Source: Clostridium sporogenes
Lineage (GTDB): Bacteria > Bacillota > Clostridia > Clostridiales > Clostridiaceae
Reading direction: 5' to 3'
Assembly (NCBI RefSeq): GCF_001020205.1
Contig: NZ_CP011663.1
Location: 930,001-994,000 of the forward strand
Length of the DNA: 64,000 bases
Each line of letters begins with the position of its first letter. The first letter of the stretch is position 1. The notes beneath the pieces are model-generated. The model ran no database searches, was not told the DNA's origin, and saw only the letters and a list, made by a program, of their open reading frames with translations. The translations under genes and the position numbers were made by a program. Positions 36,143 through 45,165 of this stretch are shown here, in pieces.

Positions 36143-36955
36143 ATAGATAGAAAAAATTTTAGAACCTTTACAACTGGTGAATTTGCAAAGAGATTTGGGG
36201 TTAAAAAAGATACATTATTATATTATGATAAAATAGATTTATTTAAACCAGCAGGAAAAAGTGAGAATGGATATCGTTACTATACAATACCGCAGTTTGA
36301 TATTTTTTGGGTAATTCAGTCTTTGAGAGAGCTTAATTTTCCTTTGAAATCATTAAACAATTATCTCAAAGCACCATCACCGGAGGAATTAATTGCATTA
36401 TCAAAGAATCAGCTTAATAAAGTAGATGAGGAAATTGAAAAATTGATACAAATTCGTTCTATTCTTAATAGGATTGTTATTCAATCAGAGGAAGCTTTAA
36501 ATGCTCCTTTAGATAAAGTTATACTTATGGAGCTTGAAGAAGAGCCTATCTTATACAGTGATAAAAATACTTTGAAAAGTGATACTACTAATGAAGAATG
36601 GTCTAGTTGTTATGAAGAATTTTTTAAAAAAACAGAACTAAGAGGACCTGCATTTATTGGCTCTGTTATTGATAAAAATGATCTGCTTTCAGGTAGGTTT
36701 GGCAGAATTGACAGGTTATTTGTTCGTGTGGATAAGCCAGATGCTACCATAAAGCCAGCAGGGTTATATGCAGTAACTTATTACAAGGGCTCTTATGAAT
36801 CAATAGTAGATTTTTATAAGGGATTTATGAGAAAAATTAAAGAACAAGGGCTTACTGTATGTAGTGATGCCTATGAAGAATATTTACTTAATGTATTAGC
36901 TACACAAAATAGTAGGGATTTTGTAACAAAAATTAGTGTTGCAGTAAAAAAATAA
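36143..36955 (+). CDS. MerR-family regulator with GyrI-like domain, apparent AUA start
   Basis: About 270 aa. The HTH starts TTGEFAKRFGVKKDTLLYYDKIDL, a helical linker follows, then a GyrI-like ligand domain from about residue 120 (BltR/BmrR design). The only upstream ATG (36095) has no ribosome-binding site, lies next to TATAAA, and adds residues with no family match. AAGGAGG at 36128-36134 points, with 8-nt spacing, to ATA 36143 (then GAT AGA AAA), exactly where related proteins start. A G-to-A change in ATG would explain it. It diverges from the deiminase gene and may control it. Confidence 0.8.
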   Translation: MDRKNFRTFTTGEFAKRFGVKKDTLLYYDKIDLFKPAGKSENGYRYYTIPQFDIFWVIQSLRELNFPLKSLNNYLKAPSPEELIALSKNQLNKVDEEIEKLIQIRSILNRIVIQSEEALNAPLDKVILMELEEEPILYSDKNTLKSDTTNEEWSSCYEEFFKKTELRGPAFIGSVIDKNDLLSGRFGRIDRLFVRVDKPDATIKPAGLYAVTYYKGSYESIVDFYKGFMRKIKEQGLTVCSDAYEEYLLNVLATQNSRDFVTKISVAVKK

Positions 36956-37231
36956 AAGCAAATAAGTAAAAAACAAAAATTACAAAAAACAAAACTGTAT
37001 TTCAAATAGTTAGGTTATAATATAATTACCATTAGTAAATTAAAATAGTAATATTATTAAAATATTGTTTATATTTTCTGGTGCTATATGTTCATTAATC
37101 TTTTAGATGAAAATAGCATTTATTTGTTGTAAGCTATTTACTCTAACTCCATATTTCACAAAGTATATATTATTCTAGCAGGGATAAAATATTAATGAAT
37201 TGAAAATATGTATTTATAGGAGGTAATACTT

Positions 37232-37696
37232 ATGATGGGGTTATTTGATAATATTTTTGGCAATGGCAATGATGATGACAATGAAAATAAGAAAAGTAAA
37301 GATGAAGGAAGACTTACACTTCATAAGGAAGAGCTTGATATAAATAAAAACCACGTTCAAAAGGGTGAAGTTGAATTAGGCAAGGAAATTATTGAAGAAC
37401 AAAAAACAGTTGATGTTCCCGTTACTCATGAAGAAGTTGTTATTGAAAGAAGAGCATTAGATAACGAAGCTAGTGATACACATATTAGTGATGAAGAAAG
37501 CATACGTATTCCAGTTAGTGAAGAAGAGATTAATGTGGATAAACACACCGTAGTGACTGGAGAGGTATCTGCTCATAAACGTGAAGTCGAGGATACAAGG
37601 CACATTGATGAAACCCTAAAAAGAGAAGAAGCTCGCATAAACACAAATGGTGATGCAGAAATAGTAGATAAAGATACAGATGAGGGCTTCCATTAA
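37232..37696 (+). CDS. DUF2382 (YsnF/AvaK-type) stress protein
   Basis: 154 aa with AGGAGG upstream and a double ATG start. After a short Asp/Asn-rich segment, a DUF2382 domain fills the rest: LTLHKEELDINKNHVQKGEVELGKEI, VDVPVTHEEVVIERRAL, IRIPVSEEEINVDKHTVV, and a final HIDETLKREEARI. Very acidic, soluble and probably general-stress or spore-associated (family knowledge is thin). A terminator and a second DUF2382 gene follow. Confidence 0.85.
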   Translation: MMGLFDNIFGNGNDDDNENKKSKDEGRLTLHKEELDINKNHVQKGEVELGKEIIEEQKTVDVPVTHEEVVIERRALDNEASDTHISDEESIRIPVSEEEINVDKHTVVTGEVSAHKREVEDTRHIDETLKREEARINTNGDAEIVDKDTDEGFH

Positions 37697-37715
37697 ATAA
37701 TTTATAAAATAAATA

Positions 37716-37761
37716 AAAAAACACCTCTCAAATTATATATTAGATTTAGGAGGTGTTTTTT
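37716..37761 (+). terminator. Terminator between the two DUF2382 genes
   Basis: AAAAAACACCTC (37716-37727) pairs perfectly with GAGGTGTTTTTT (37750-37761). The next gene's AGGAGG begins only 2 bases later. Confidence 0.8.
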
Positions 37762-37774
37762 AGGAGGATAGAGT

Positions 37775-38455
37775 ATGTTAAACAAAGATGTACCTAATAT
37801 AGAAAATAGTCAATATTTAGCAGGCGCTATTATTGGTGGAATAATTGGTTTTATAATTGCTATTTTGTATAAGTTCTCTATTTTAACTATACCCGGATTT
37901 ATAACTATATTTACAATTACATCAGTTGACCCAATGATAACCGGAACTATATTAGGCATTGTTGCAGGTGTAATTATAGGTATGCTAATGATCCCTAGTA
38001 AGGCATATAAGGACGATATCCAAACAAATTCAAAGAAGATTTCTTATAATTCAGATAGTGATATGAAGATGCAACTTCGCGAAGAACAGATGAAAATATC
38101 TAAGAACAAAATACAAACTGGTAAGGTATCCATTCACAAAGAAGTTTTAACCGAAGAAGAAAATATTACTGTACCTGTAAGACGGGAGGAAATTGTTATT
38201 GAAAAAACTGTTTCTGATTCACAAATTCATGATAAATCAGATGTTCATACTGAAACTATTCGAATTCCTATAAAGAAAGAACGTATCCACATACATAAGC
38301 AACCAGTAACTTTAGAAGATGTTTCAGTTAGTAATCATAAATATAAAGAGGTAAAGCATATAAATGAAACATTAAAAAAGGAAATACCTCACATTAGTAT
38401 TAATGGGGATGCAAAAATTGTGGATAAGGAAATCGATAAAAAATATCGAAGTTAG
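37775..38455 (+). CDS. Membrane-anchored DUF2382 protein
   Basis: 226 aa. Two glycine-rich hydrophobic segments at residues 14-35 and 57-75 (AGAIIGGIIGFIIAILY; GTILGIVAGVIIGMLMI) resemble a glycine-zipper hairpin. They are followed by a DUF2382 domain (KVSIHKEVLTEEENITVPVRREEIVIEKT, IRIPIKKERIHIHKQPV). It is paralogous to the preceding soluble protein. Expression depends on read-through of the terminator just upstream or on a promoter inside the 78-bp gap. Confidence 0.85.
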   Translation: MLNKDVPNIENSQYLAGAIIGGIIGFIIAILYKFSILTIPGFITIFTITSVDPMITGTILGIVAGVIIGMLMIPSKAYKDDIQTNSKKISYNSDSDMKMQLREEQMKISKNKIQTGKVSIHKEVLTEEENITVPVRREEIVIEKTVSDSQIHDKSDVHTETIRIPIKKERIHIHKQPVTLEDVSVSNHKYKEVKHINETLKKEIPHISINGDAKIVDKEIDKKYRS

Positions 38456-38556
38456 AATATGGGATAATTAATAGTTCCAAACACTTTCGGATTGTAAAAA
38501 GAGAGGGTTAGGAACTTTTTTGTTTAGTGTTACAATTGAAAAATACACAATGAATT

Positions 38557-38600
38557 AAAACACTGTATTATTCAAGATAGAATTTTATGGTGTTTTTTTA
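38557..38600 (+). terminator. Terminator, ATTCAA-loop family
   Basis: AAAACACTGTA pairs (with G-U pairs) with TATGGTGTTTT, then a T tract. It shares its loop pattern with the terminators at 27161, 41319 and 47844. The remaining 38456-38858 gap has no gene. Confidence 0.75.
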
Positions 38601-38858
38601 TCGCATTTCAAATATATTAAGTAGTAAAATTATATTTTTTATGGCAACTTAATATAAGTTAACCTATTTCAGTATGTTATATAATAACATTAGGTATATT
38701 TATATAGAGTAGTATAAGTACTTTTAAAGTTATAATTTAAGTAAAAGAATTTTAGCTATTAAAATTGAAGATTAATATTTTGAAAATGGAACAATATAGT
38801 ATCTCTATGTTATAATTTACGGAAAGATTAGCATATTTTATAAAAGGAGAATTGAGTA

Positions 38859-39446
38859 ATGGGGAAAAGTTTATCAGAAATGTCACTTAAAGAATTATGG
38901 ATGCTATTTCCAATAATATTGGAAGAACATAATTCCATGTGGAGAGAGTGGTATTTGGAAGAAGAAAAGTTAATTATCAGTAGTATTGGAAATGATAATA
39001 TACAACGAATAAATCATATTGGAAGTACTTCAGTTAATGGATTGATCGCTAAGCCAACAATAGATATATTGCTTGAAATAACAAAGAATTGTGATTTGAA
39101 GTTTTTAGTAAATGTAATGGAGGAGAATGGATATATTTTTGAAAAGCAACCACAGAAACCAGCTCCACATATGATGTTTATGAAAGGTTATACAGAGAAG
39201 GGATTTGCTGAAAAGGTATTTCATCTTCATGTAAGATATTTAGATGATTGGGATGAATTGTATTTTAGAGATTATTTGGGATCACATACAGATATTTCTC
39301 AAGAGTATGGAAAATTAAAAATCAGCCTTAAAGATAAATATAAACATAATAGAGATGGTTATACTGAAGCAAAAACGGAGTTTATTAGAAAATATACTAC
39401 TATTGCAAAAATAGAATTTAAGAATAAATATAGCCCAAGAAAATAA
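38859..39446 (+). CDS. GrpB/UPF0157-family protein
   Basis: 195 aa. Signature HIGSTSVNGLIAKPTIDILLEI (nucleotidyltransferase-like G-S-T-S...D-x-D variant), then HMMFMKGYTEKGFAEKVFHLHVRYLDDWDELYFRDYL. These cytoplasmic proteins belong to the nucleotidyltransferase superfamily; their biological role is unclear. AAAGGAG lies upstream. It stands alone between terminators. Confidence 0.85.
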   Translation: MGKSLSEMSLKELWMLFPIILEEHNSMWREWYLEEEKLIISSIGNDNIQRINHIGSTSVNGLIAKPTIDILLEITKNCDLKFLVNVMEENGYIFEKQPQKPAPHMMFMKGYTEKGFAEKVFHLHVRYLDDWDELYFRDYLGSHTDISQEYGKLKISLKDKYKHNRDGYTEAKTEFIRKYTTIAKIEFKNKYSPRK

Positions 39447-39459
39447 AAAAATAAATATT

Positions 39460-39500
39460 TACCCTCATTTAACTATATTAATTTGTGTTAATTGAGGGTA
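39460..39500. terminator. Bidirectional-looking hairpin
   Basis: TACCCTCA (39460-39467) and TGAGGGTA (39493-39500) pair. On the minus strand it is followed by a T-rich tract, so it best serves the YkuD gene. Confidence 0.5.
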
Positions 39501-39527
39501 GTGTGTAATACCCATAAATGCATAAGA

Positions 39528-39905
39528 TTATACTATTGTAACTGTTGTACCTATAGGAACAAGGTTACTTAACTCAATAACTTGGTTATTAAACATTCTT
39601 ATACATCCGTTAGAAACGCTTTTCCCAATTGAAGAAGGATTGTTTGTACCATGGATTCCATAGTCCCCATAAGGTATATTCAAACCTAACCATCTTGCAC
39701 CAAAAGGACCACCTGGGTTTACGGCACGATTAATTATTTTAAAAGTACCTTTAGGTGTTGGGGTAGAGGGCTTTCCAACGGCAACTTTATAAGTTTTGTA
39801 AACATTATTGTTTCTAAATAAAGTAAGAGTGTGAGCTTTCGTATTTATTACTATACGATATATCGCTCTGTAAAATTCAGTATATGGATATAGATAATAA
39901 AACAT
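39528..39905 (-). CDS. Short L,D-transpeptidase (YkuD domain)
   Basis: 125 aa, little more than the catalytic domain. Substrate-strand pattern YRIVINTKAHTLTLFRNNNVYKTYKVAVGK, PTPKGTFKI, and the catalytic motif HGTNNPSSIGKSVSNGCIRM with His and Cys. Reaction by family: L,D-cross-linking or editing of peptidoglycan. No signal peptide or LysM domain is present, unlike most exported YkuD proteins. That suits either a spore-associated enzyme made in the mother cell or atypical export (inference). Confidence 0.85.
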   Translation of the reverse strand: MFYYLYPYTEFYRAIYRIVINTKAHTLTLFRNNNVYKTYKVAVGKPSTPTPKGTFKIINRAVNPGGPFGARWLGLNIPYGDYGIHGTNNPSSIGKSVSNGCIRMFNNQVIELSNLVPIGTTVTIV

Positions 39906-40144
39906 TGATCATGTCTCCTAATATAACTATATAAATATGATATTCGTAGTTACATTATTTGTGAAAAAATTACGTAATAAATAGGAGTTACAAATTGAAA
40001 AAGATAGAAAAGGCTTTAATTGATTATATGATAATAATTCAGTAAAGAAGAGGATAGCATATATATGGATAAAAAACTATATACAAAATACAGAGGATAG
40101 ATTATAAAGATACTTTAGAGATAGAAAAATAGTGAAGCTAAAAA

Positions 40145-40197
40145 AAAATAGATGCATTTACAATAATTTTATAAAAACTGTAGTAGCATCTATTTTC
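40145..40197 (-). terminator. Terminator of the His-rich protein gene
   Basis: AAAATAGATGC (40145-40155) and GCATCTATTTT (40186-40196) pair. On the minus strand a T8 run follows. The rest of the 39906-40229 gap shows no gene. Confidence 0.7.
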
Positions 40198-40229
40198 TTA
40201 ATTACATAACATTATTTATATGCATATGT

Positions 40230-40580
40230 TTACCTATTTATCCACCATGGCCACATGAAAGGATGGAAGAAATGATGATGGATGTGATGGTGAATGTGGT
40301 GACGGCGATGAGGATTGTAATCATGGTGAGCATGAGGAGAACGCGCTAATTCATAATCGTCAAATTCGGCATTATAATCATCATAATTATCATTATCATT
40401 ATCATATTCTACATTTGTAGGCATAGCTTGAGGAGCACATATTAAAGGATCATACATCATTGGAGAAAAGTTCATGTATGGATAATTATATGATTCATTA
40501 TAAAAATTTTCATCAAAGTTTTTATTAGGAGATTCAACATCATCCTTATTTATACTTTGATTGTCATTTCTGTAATACAT
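40230..40580 (-). CDS. Asp/Asn/Tyr- and His-rich, spore-coat-like protein
   Basis: 116 aa from the ATG at 40580, preceded by TGGAGGT; an ATG 12 bases earlier overlaps that site. The middle is YDNDNDNYDDYNAEFDDY, and the C-terminus is a histidine block (HHDYNPHRRHHIHHHIHHHFFHP) ending in PFMWPWWINR. Low complexity and Tyr/His richness are typical of coat or crust proteins and of metal-binding tails. No homologue is recognised. The neighbouring YmaF-like remnant and YkuD gene support a spore-surface context. Confidence 0.6.
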   Translation of the reverse strand: MYYRNDNQSINKDDVESPNKNFDENFYNESYNYPYMNFSPMMYDPLICAPQAMPTNVEYDNDNDNYDDYNAEFDDYELARSPHAHHDYNPHRRHHIHHHIHHHFFHPFMWPWWINR

Positions 40581-40803
40581 ATATACCTCCATAAATTTTA
40601 ATTACATTAATATGATATGAATGTATAAAAAAAGGTTGCAAAATTGAAAAAGATTAAGTACAGTAGAAATATAACAAAATATTTGGAGTTTTAATCCAAG
40701 GGTTTTTTTTAATGGGTGTTACATAAATATAAATAAATAGATATAATTATTATAAAGGCAACTTCATATGAAATTATATAAAGTTGCCATATATTATACT
40801 AAA

Positions 40804-41016
40804 TTAACATTCTTCAAATATGGGAGCTTCAATTAGTGTTGCAAAAATAAATCTATGTCTATGACCATCATTAAGAGTTGTAACACCAGATACAAAGTGC
40901 ACGTCTACCATCCCCTACAGGTATTGCAGGACCAGTAGTAACATCTATCATGTGAAAGTGATTGAAAAAGTCTGTATTTGTTCTTATATTGTGCACATTA
41001 CTGGTATTATTTTACT
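40804..41016 (-). pseudogene. YmaF-family remnant
   Basis: The minus strand encodes VHNIRTNTDFFNHFHMIDVT, then TGPAIPVGDGR, and after a one-base slip near 40905 VHFVSGVTTLNDGHRHRFIF, then ATLIEAPIFEEC and a stop. The repeated H-x-H and T-T-G-P-A-I-P-V-G-D-G patterns are those of YmaF proteins. The 5' half is missing, and its place is taken by the plus-strand frame at 41020. Confidence 0.65.
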
Positions 41017-41019
41017 TAT

Positions 41020-41274
41020 ATGGTAGATGAGGAGGGAAAGAAAGTTTTAATAAATAAGATTCCTGTTGAGGAAGCAGAAGAACAAAATGGATTACTAAGT
41101 TCAAATAAATCTGATAACAAAAAATCTTTAATCTATAATTCGGCAAAAAACACTAACACAGACTTTGGGTACAAACAGCAAATGAACATGGAAGCCACAT
41201 ATAGAAAGAATCAACAAGAAATAATGAAGAATTTAGGTAGTCCAAGCAATTCAAATAAATATTATGGCTATTAA
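41020..41274 (+). CDS. Possible small polar protein
   Basis: 84 aa from ATG 41020 (MVDEEGKKVLINKIPVEEAE...SNSNKYYGY). It is hydrophilic, rich in Asn/Gln/Lys, with no domain recognised. No convincing ribosome-binding site precedes the ATG, and its upstream region is a decayed gene on the other strand, so it may be a truncated survivor. A real terminator follows at 41319-41359, which favours transcription. Confidence 0.4.
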   Translation: MVDEEGKKVLINKIPVEEAEEQNGLLSSNKSDNKKSLIYNSAKNTNTDFGYKQQMNMEATYRKNQQEIMKNLGSPSNSNKYYGY

Positions 41275-41318
41275 TAACACATATTTTTTCGTAATAACTG
41301 AAGAAATAAACAATTTAT

Positions 41319-41359
41319 AAAACACTGTAAAATTCAAGTTTGAATAATATGGTGTTTTT
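41319..41359 (+). terminator. Terminator, ATTCAA-loop family
   Basis: AAAACACTGTA pairs with TATGGTGTTTTT; loop AAATTCAAGTTTGAATAA. Confidence 0.75.
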
Positions 41360-41403
41360 ATGTTAAACTAACTTATTATATTTATATAGTAAGCTAGTTT
41401 TTG

Positions 41404-41712
41404 CTATTTAAATAGAGAAATCCAATATCTTTGTGTAATTCTTTCACCTTTTGAAATTTCATTTTCAAGAACACCACCATTGTAGATAATAGTTTTTGCT
41501 GATGCAATATTTTCTTTGCTACAAGTAATTAGTACTTTTCCCATATTCATATCTTTGCATTTTTCTAAAGCTAAGTGTAGCATTTCTTTTGCATATCCTT
41601 TTCTTCATTCAAATTTTCTTACACTATATCCAATGTGCCCACCAAATTCAAATAAATATTCATTTAGTTTATGACGGATATGGATCATACCAATTAATTT
41701 TAGAGTTTACAT
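41404..41712 (-). pseudogene. GNAT acetyltransferase remnant
   Basis: Minus-strand frame: KLIGMIHIRHKLNEYLFEFG, GHIGYSVRKFE, in-frame TGA, RKGYAKEMLHLALEKCKDMN, then ITCSKENIASAKTIIYNGG to a stop at 41404. The R-R-K-G-Y-A acetyl-CoA loop is split by the TGA, probably from CGA. Upstream, GGAGG and an ATG (41712) are followed at once by TAA, so the N-terminal half was deleted while the start signal stayed. Confidence 0.72.
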
Positions 41713-42091
41713 AAAGTCCTCCTTATGATGAAAATATTAATAATATTTCATAATTTAATTGTATAGAAGTCTATGTGGCATGTAAATAAATTATAAACAT
41801 ATTTAATACCTTCATAAAAAACAGAATAATATGGATTAATATTTAATATGAGGAATAATATGTATTAAATTCATTAAGTTGTATAAAAAAATAACGAAAA
41901 TAATGTCAAGAAGCTTAGTTATATTTATAGATAGTTTAAAGATATATTATAGTTTAACACCTGAAATTTCATTTAAATATATATCCTGTATTACCTAAAT
42001 AAGCATTAAAAAAGTTTAAGATAATTAAAAAATATAACTAAACTTTTTAACAATAAGTAAGGGGAATATTTACAAATAAAGGAGCGAAATA
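41713..42091. other. AT-rich gene-free stretch
   Basis: No coding frame supported. It carries the promoter region for the 42092 gene; several TATAAT-like boxes but no clear -35. Confidence 0.35.
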
Positions 42092-42862
42092 ATGAGATTA
42101 AATAATTATATGAAAAATTATGCGGATTTGTTATTAAAATCAAATAGAAGTTTGTATTCTTCAGGATATAATAATTTAAATAATAGAAGGAATTCAAATA
42201 TATATGCTGAAACTTCTGATTTTATAAAGAATGACATAGATTTTGATAGATCAAAAGAGTTTTTATCTAATAGAGAATTACTTTCAAGATTAAAAAGTAT
42301 TAATGGAAAAGAAATTAAACCAGTAAAGGCTGTGGATAATGTTTTGAATTTTGAAAAGGGAGTATATAATAAAATGAAAACAAAGTCAGGAATAACAGCT
42401 ATATTTACTGCTGGAGATGGTGGAAATGTATATATGCCCTATGATGATATTAAAGATAATTTTTCCTTATGTCCTTCAGATTCCGGGGAAGTAGCTAGAG
42501 CAGGAAGATTATTTACATATCTTGCAAGCGATAAAACAGGATATTGTGCTTATTCTTCATTCAGTAAAGAGGAGATAAAAGAAACATTAGGAAGTGTTGG
42601 TATTAAACCAGGATGGTTTGAAGTTAAAAGTGGAAGTTATTCAAATAAATTTTATATGTTAGATGATGGAGATATTTATCCAGCATATCAAGTAGAAGCC
42701 GAAAGAAATGGAATCAATAATCGTGATTGGTTTGGAGATGGATATACTAAAGATTCTAAATTTATTTTAGATGGTAAGGAGTATAAATTGGATGATGAAG
42801 GTCATTTGCATATACAAAAGGGTGAAGGGTGTGTCATGGAAAAACTAATAAGAATTAAATAG
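42092..42862 (+). CDS. Protein of unknown function, intact member of a duplicated pair
   Basis: 256 aa with AAAGGAG upstream. No signal peptide or membrane helix. An Asn/Ser-rich N-terminus is followed by EFLSNRELLSRLKSINGKEI, then FTAGDGGNVYMPYDDIKDN, and a conserved C-terminal half (SDSGEVARAGRLFTYLASDK, then GIKPGWFEVKSGSYSNKFYM, then NRDWFGDGYTKDSKFILDGKEY). Family not recognised; it reads like a small two-domain cytoplasmic or spore protein. A degenerate copy lies at 46740-47444. The terminator at 42961-43007 is shared with the convergent ocd gene. Confidence 0.7.
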   Translation: MRLNNYMKNYADLLLKSNRSLYSSGYNNLNNRRNSNIYAETSDFIKNDIDFDRSKEFLSNRELLSRLKSINGKEIKPVKAVDNVLNFEKGVYNKMKTKSGITAIFTAGDGGNVYMPYDDIKDNFSLCPSDSGEVARAGRLFTYLASDKTGYCAYSSFSKEEIKETLGSVGIKPGWFEVKSGSYSNKFYMLDDGDIYPAYQVEAERNGINNRDWFGDGYTKDSKFILDGKEYKLDDEGHLHIQKGEGCVMEKLIRIK

Positions 42863-42960
42863 AAGTCCACTGAATATGTAAAAAATATTAATACAATTTG
42901 TTTTTAATTTCAATAAAAAATAATTGACATAGAGATTTTCAAGAACTATAAAATAGAGAA

Positions 42961-43007
42961 GGACTATCTCATATTGCATTTTTATGCATTGTGAGATAGC
43001 CCCTTTT
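42961..43007. terminator. Terminator between the 256-aa gene and ocd
   Basis: GGACTATCTCA pairs with TGAGATAGCCC around an inner ATTGCAT/ATGCATT pairing, then CCTTTT. Confidence 0.65.
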
Positions 43008-43043
43008 AATTATGAAGTTATTATTGTAGATTTTCCAGCTTTT

Positions 43044-44069
43044 TTATCTTAACATACTATATAAATCCTTAGGATTTTCTAATTTTGGTACAAGAATTTG
43101 TGGCTCTCCGATGTTTTCTTCTTTAGCAATATCATACATTAATCTTAACATTGAAAAATCTTCTAAAGCAAAACCTACTGAATCGAAAATAGTAATTTCA
43201 CCAGGTTTTCTATCTATAGGCTTTCCAGTTTTAATTACATTGCAAATTTCAGTTACTTTAAAGTCTTCGTCCATATGTTGAATTTCTCCTTCTATACGAC
43301 TTTGAGGTTCAAATTCAACGTATACATCACCCATATGAAGAACTTCTGAATCTAATTCAGTTTTTCCAGGGCAATCTCCACCAACGCCATTTATGTGCAT
43401 ACCTGGTTCAACCATATCTGGTGTAATAACTATAGCATTTCTCTTGTCTGCAGTAACAGTTGTTATAATATCAACACCTTTGCACGCTTCTTTTGTGCTG
43501 TTACATTTTATTAATTTAAGATTTTTTACATTTTTTAGATTGTCCATTAATTTGTCAGTAGCAGCTGGGTCTACATCGTAGCAATAAATTTCTTCTATAC
43601 CTAATATGTGATGAAAAGCAAGTGCTTGGAACTCACTTTGGCAACCATTCCCAATTAATGCCATTTTCTTTGAATCAGGTCTAGCTAAATACTTTGCACC
43701 CATTACTGAATTAGCTGCTGTACGAAGGGCAGTTGTTAATGTTAATTCGCTTAAAAGCAATGGAAATCCAGTTGATACTTCTGCTAAAAGACCAATACCC
43801 ATTACTGTTAAATAGTTATGTTTAGGATTTTCAGGATGTCCATTTACATATTTAAATGAATAAAGCTCTGAATCACCTATAGGCATTAATTCAAGAACAC
43901 CTATATCTGTGTGATGTGCTGTTCTTGGCATCTTTTGAAAATCTTCCCAACGCTTGTAATCATCTTCCATGTATGGGATAAGACGTTCCATAACAGTTTC
44001 TGGACCAACAGATCTTAAATATTTGGCCATAGTAGGCAAATCAATATATTTTGTTTTTAATGTTTCCAT
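43044..44069 (-). CDS. ocd: Ornithine cyclodeaminase
   Basis: 341 aa from the ATG at 44069, six bases after GGGGTG. It carries the family's substrate Asp/Lys and NAD-binding regions: YSFKYVNGHPENP, LTTALRTAANSVMGAKYLA, MALIGNGCQSEFQALAFHHILG (Rossmann turn), and HINGVGGDCPGKTELD. Reaction: ornithine to proline plus ammonia with bound NAD+. In proteolytic clostridia this links arginine/ornithine to Stickland fermentation through proline. A 135-bp duplicate of its middle lies at 47585-47719. Confidence 0.92.
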   Translation of the reverse strand: METLKTKYIDLPTMAKYLRSVGPETVMERLIPYMEDDYKRWEDFQKMPRTAHHTDIGVLELMPIGDSELYSFKYVNGHPENPKHNYLTVMGIGLLAEVSTGFPLLLSELTLTTALRTAANSVMGAKYLARPDSKKMALIGNGCQSEFQALAFHHILGIEEIYCYDVDPAATDKLMDNLKNVKNLKLIKCNSTKEACKGVDIITTVTADKRNAIVITPDMVEPGMHINGVGGDCPGKTELDSEVLHMGDVYVEFEPQSRIEGEIQHMDEDFKVTEICNVIKTGKPIDRKPGEITIFDSVGFALEDFSMLRLMYDIAKEENIGEPQILVPKLENPKDLYSMLR

Positions 44070-44557
44070 ATTTAACACCCCGCATATAATTTTTTAATAT
44101 TAACTATTCGGCCGAAGAATTGTAAAAAATAAAAAGCATGATAAACGTTTACAATATGAAATTTTATTGAAAAAGTCTATCAATTACTCACAACAACAAT
44201 GTACCAAAATTTAAAACTTGTGTCAATATATATCAATCTTTTTTGTTGAATTTAGCAGTTAACTATATTTAAGGTAAGAAAGATAAAGAAAAACATATGG
44301 CAATATGAAAAAATCAGGTTTTAAGAATGAATTTAGCAAAATACGCAATCAAGCTAATAATTATGCATAAAAGTAATAAATATTCATTGGATTAATTGAA
44401 AAAGTATGATATTTTTTTAACAATAAAACTGTAATATATATTATAGTTGACTTATCTATTGGTAAATAATACTATAATACTAGGCATATTTTGTAGAATT
44501 CAAAAGAAAACTATATAAATTACAATTTCTTATATAATAGGTTTAAAAAATATAGAA
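44070..44557. other. Gene-free stretch upstream of ocd
   Basis: Divergent promoter region between ocd (minus) and the membrane protein gene (plus). Very AT-rich; no specific site recognised. Confidence 0.35.
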
Positions 44558-44572
44558 AAGGAGGGTGGGGCT

Positions 44573-45127
44573 ATAGATAAAGAAATAAAAAAATATAATA
44601 TAAATTGTAAAATTATAATTTTTATAATAGGACTAAGCTTAGTATTAATCACAGAATATGGCAAAATATTTTTTGATGTGCCCACTTTATTAAGTGAGAA
44701 TATTGTGGGAACTGTTGTGGTATCTACACTTTTAGGACCTATTTTTGGAACTATTATGGTTGGTATTAGTAATATTATCTTTAATAGCTTTGGAATAGGT
44801 CAAGAAGTTGTAATGATAATTTTTGCAACAAAAATATTAGAAGCTATTATTATTGGAATTATAAATTATAAAAATAATAAAAAAATTACTAGATTTATTA
44901 TAACAATTTTAATTTTAAGCTTAATAATACCCTTTATAGGAATTATGACATCCACATATACCTACCAATATGGTACTGAAGTTTATAATTTTAGTGAATA
45001 CATAAAAAGTAGTATAAATATGTATTTAGAATTTTTAAAAAAAGATTATTTAAATAATTTAAAAACCTATATATTGTCATTTGTAATTTCTATGCCTATT
45101 ATAACTATATTCAATAAAAAAATATAG
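44573..45127 (+). CDS. Small integral membrane protein, apparent AUA start
   Basis: 185 aa if started at ATA 44573: I-DKEIKKYNINCKIIIFIIGLSL. The frame is open back to AAGGAGG (44558-44564), whose 8-nt spacing points at ATA 44573 (followed by GAT). The first conventional start, GTG 44678, lies inside the second helix with no site. Five or six membrane helices with LGPIFGTIMVGISNIIFN resemble the S-component/LytS-like five-helix fold; the family assignment is weak. A rhodanese lipoprotein gene starts 38 bp downstream, so they are probably cotranscribed. Confidence 0.65.
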   Translation: MDKEIKKYNINCKIIIFIIGLSLVLITEYGKIFFDVPTLLSENIVGTVVVSTLLGPIFGTIMVGISNIIFNSFGIGQEVVMIIFATKILEAIIIGIINYKNNKKITRFIITILILSLIIPFIGIMTSTYTYQYGTEVYNFSEYIKSSINMYLEFLKKDYLNNLKTYILSFVISMPIITIFNKKI

Positions 45128-45165
45128 TTTGGATTTTAGCTACATATTAATAAGGGGGAGAATAT

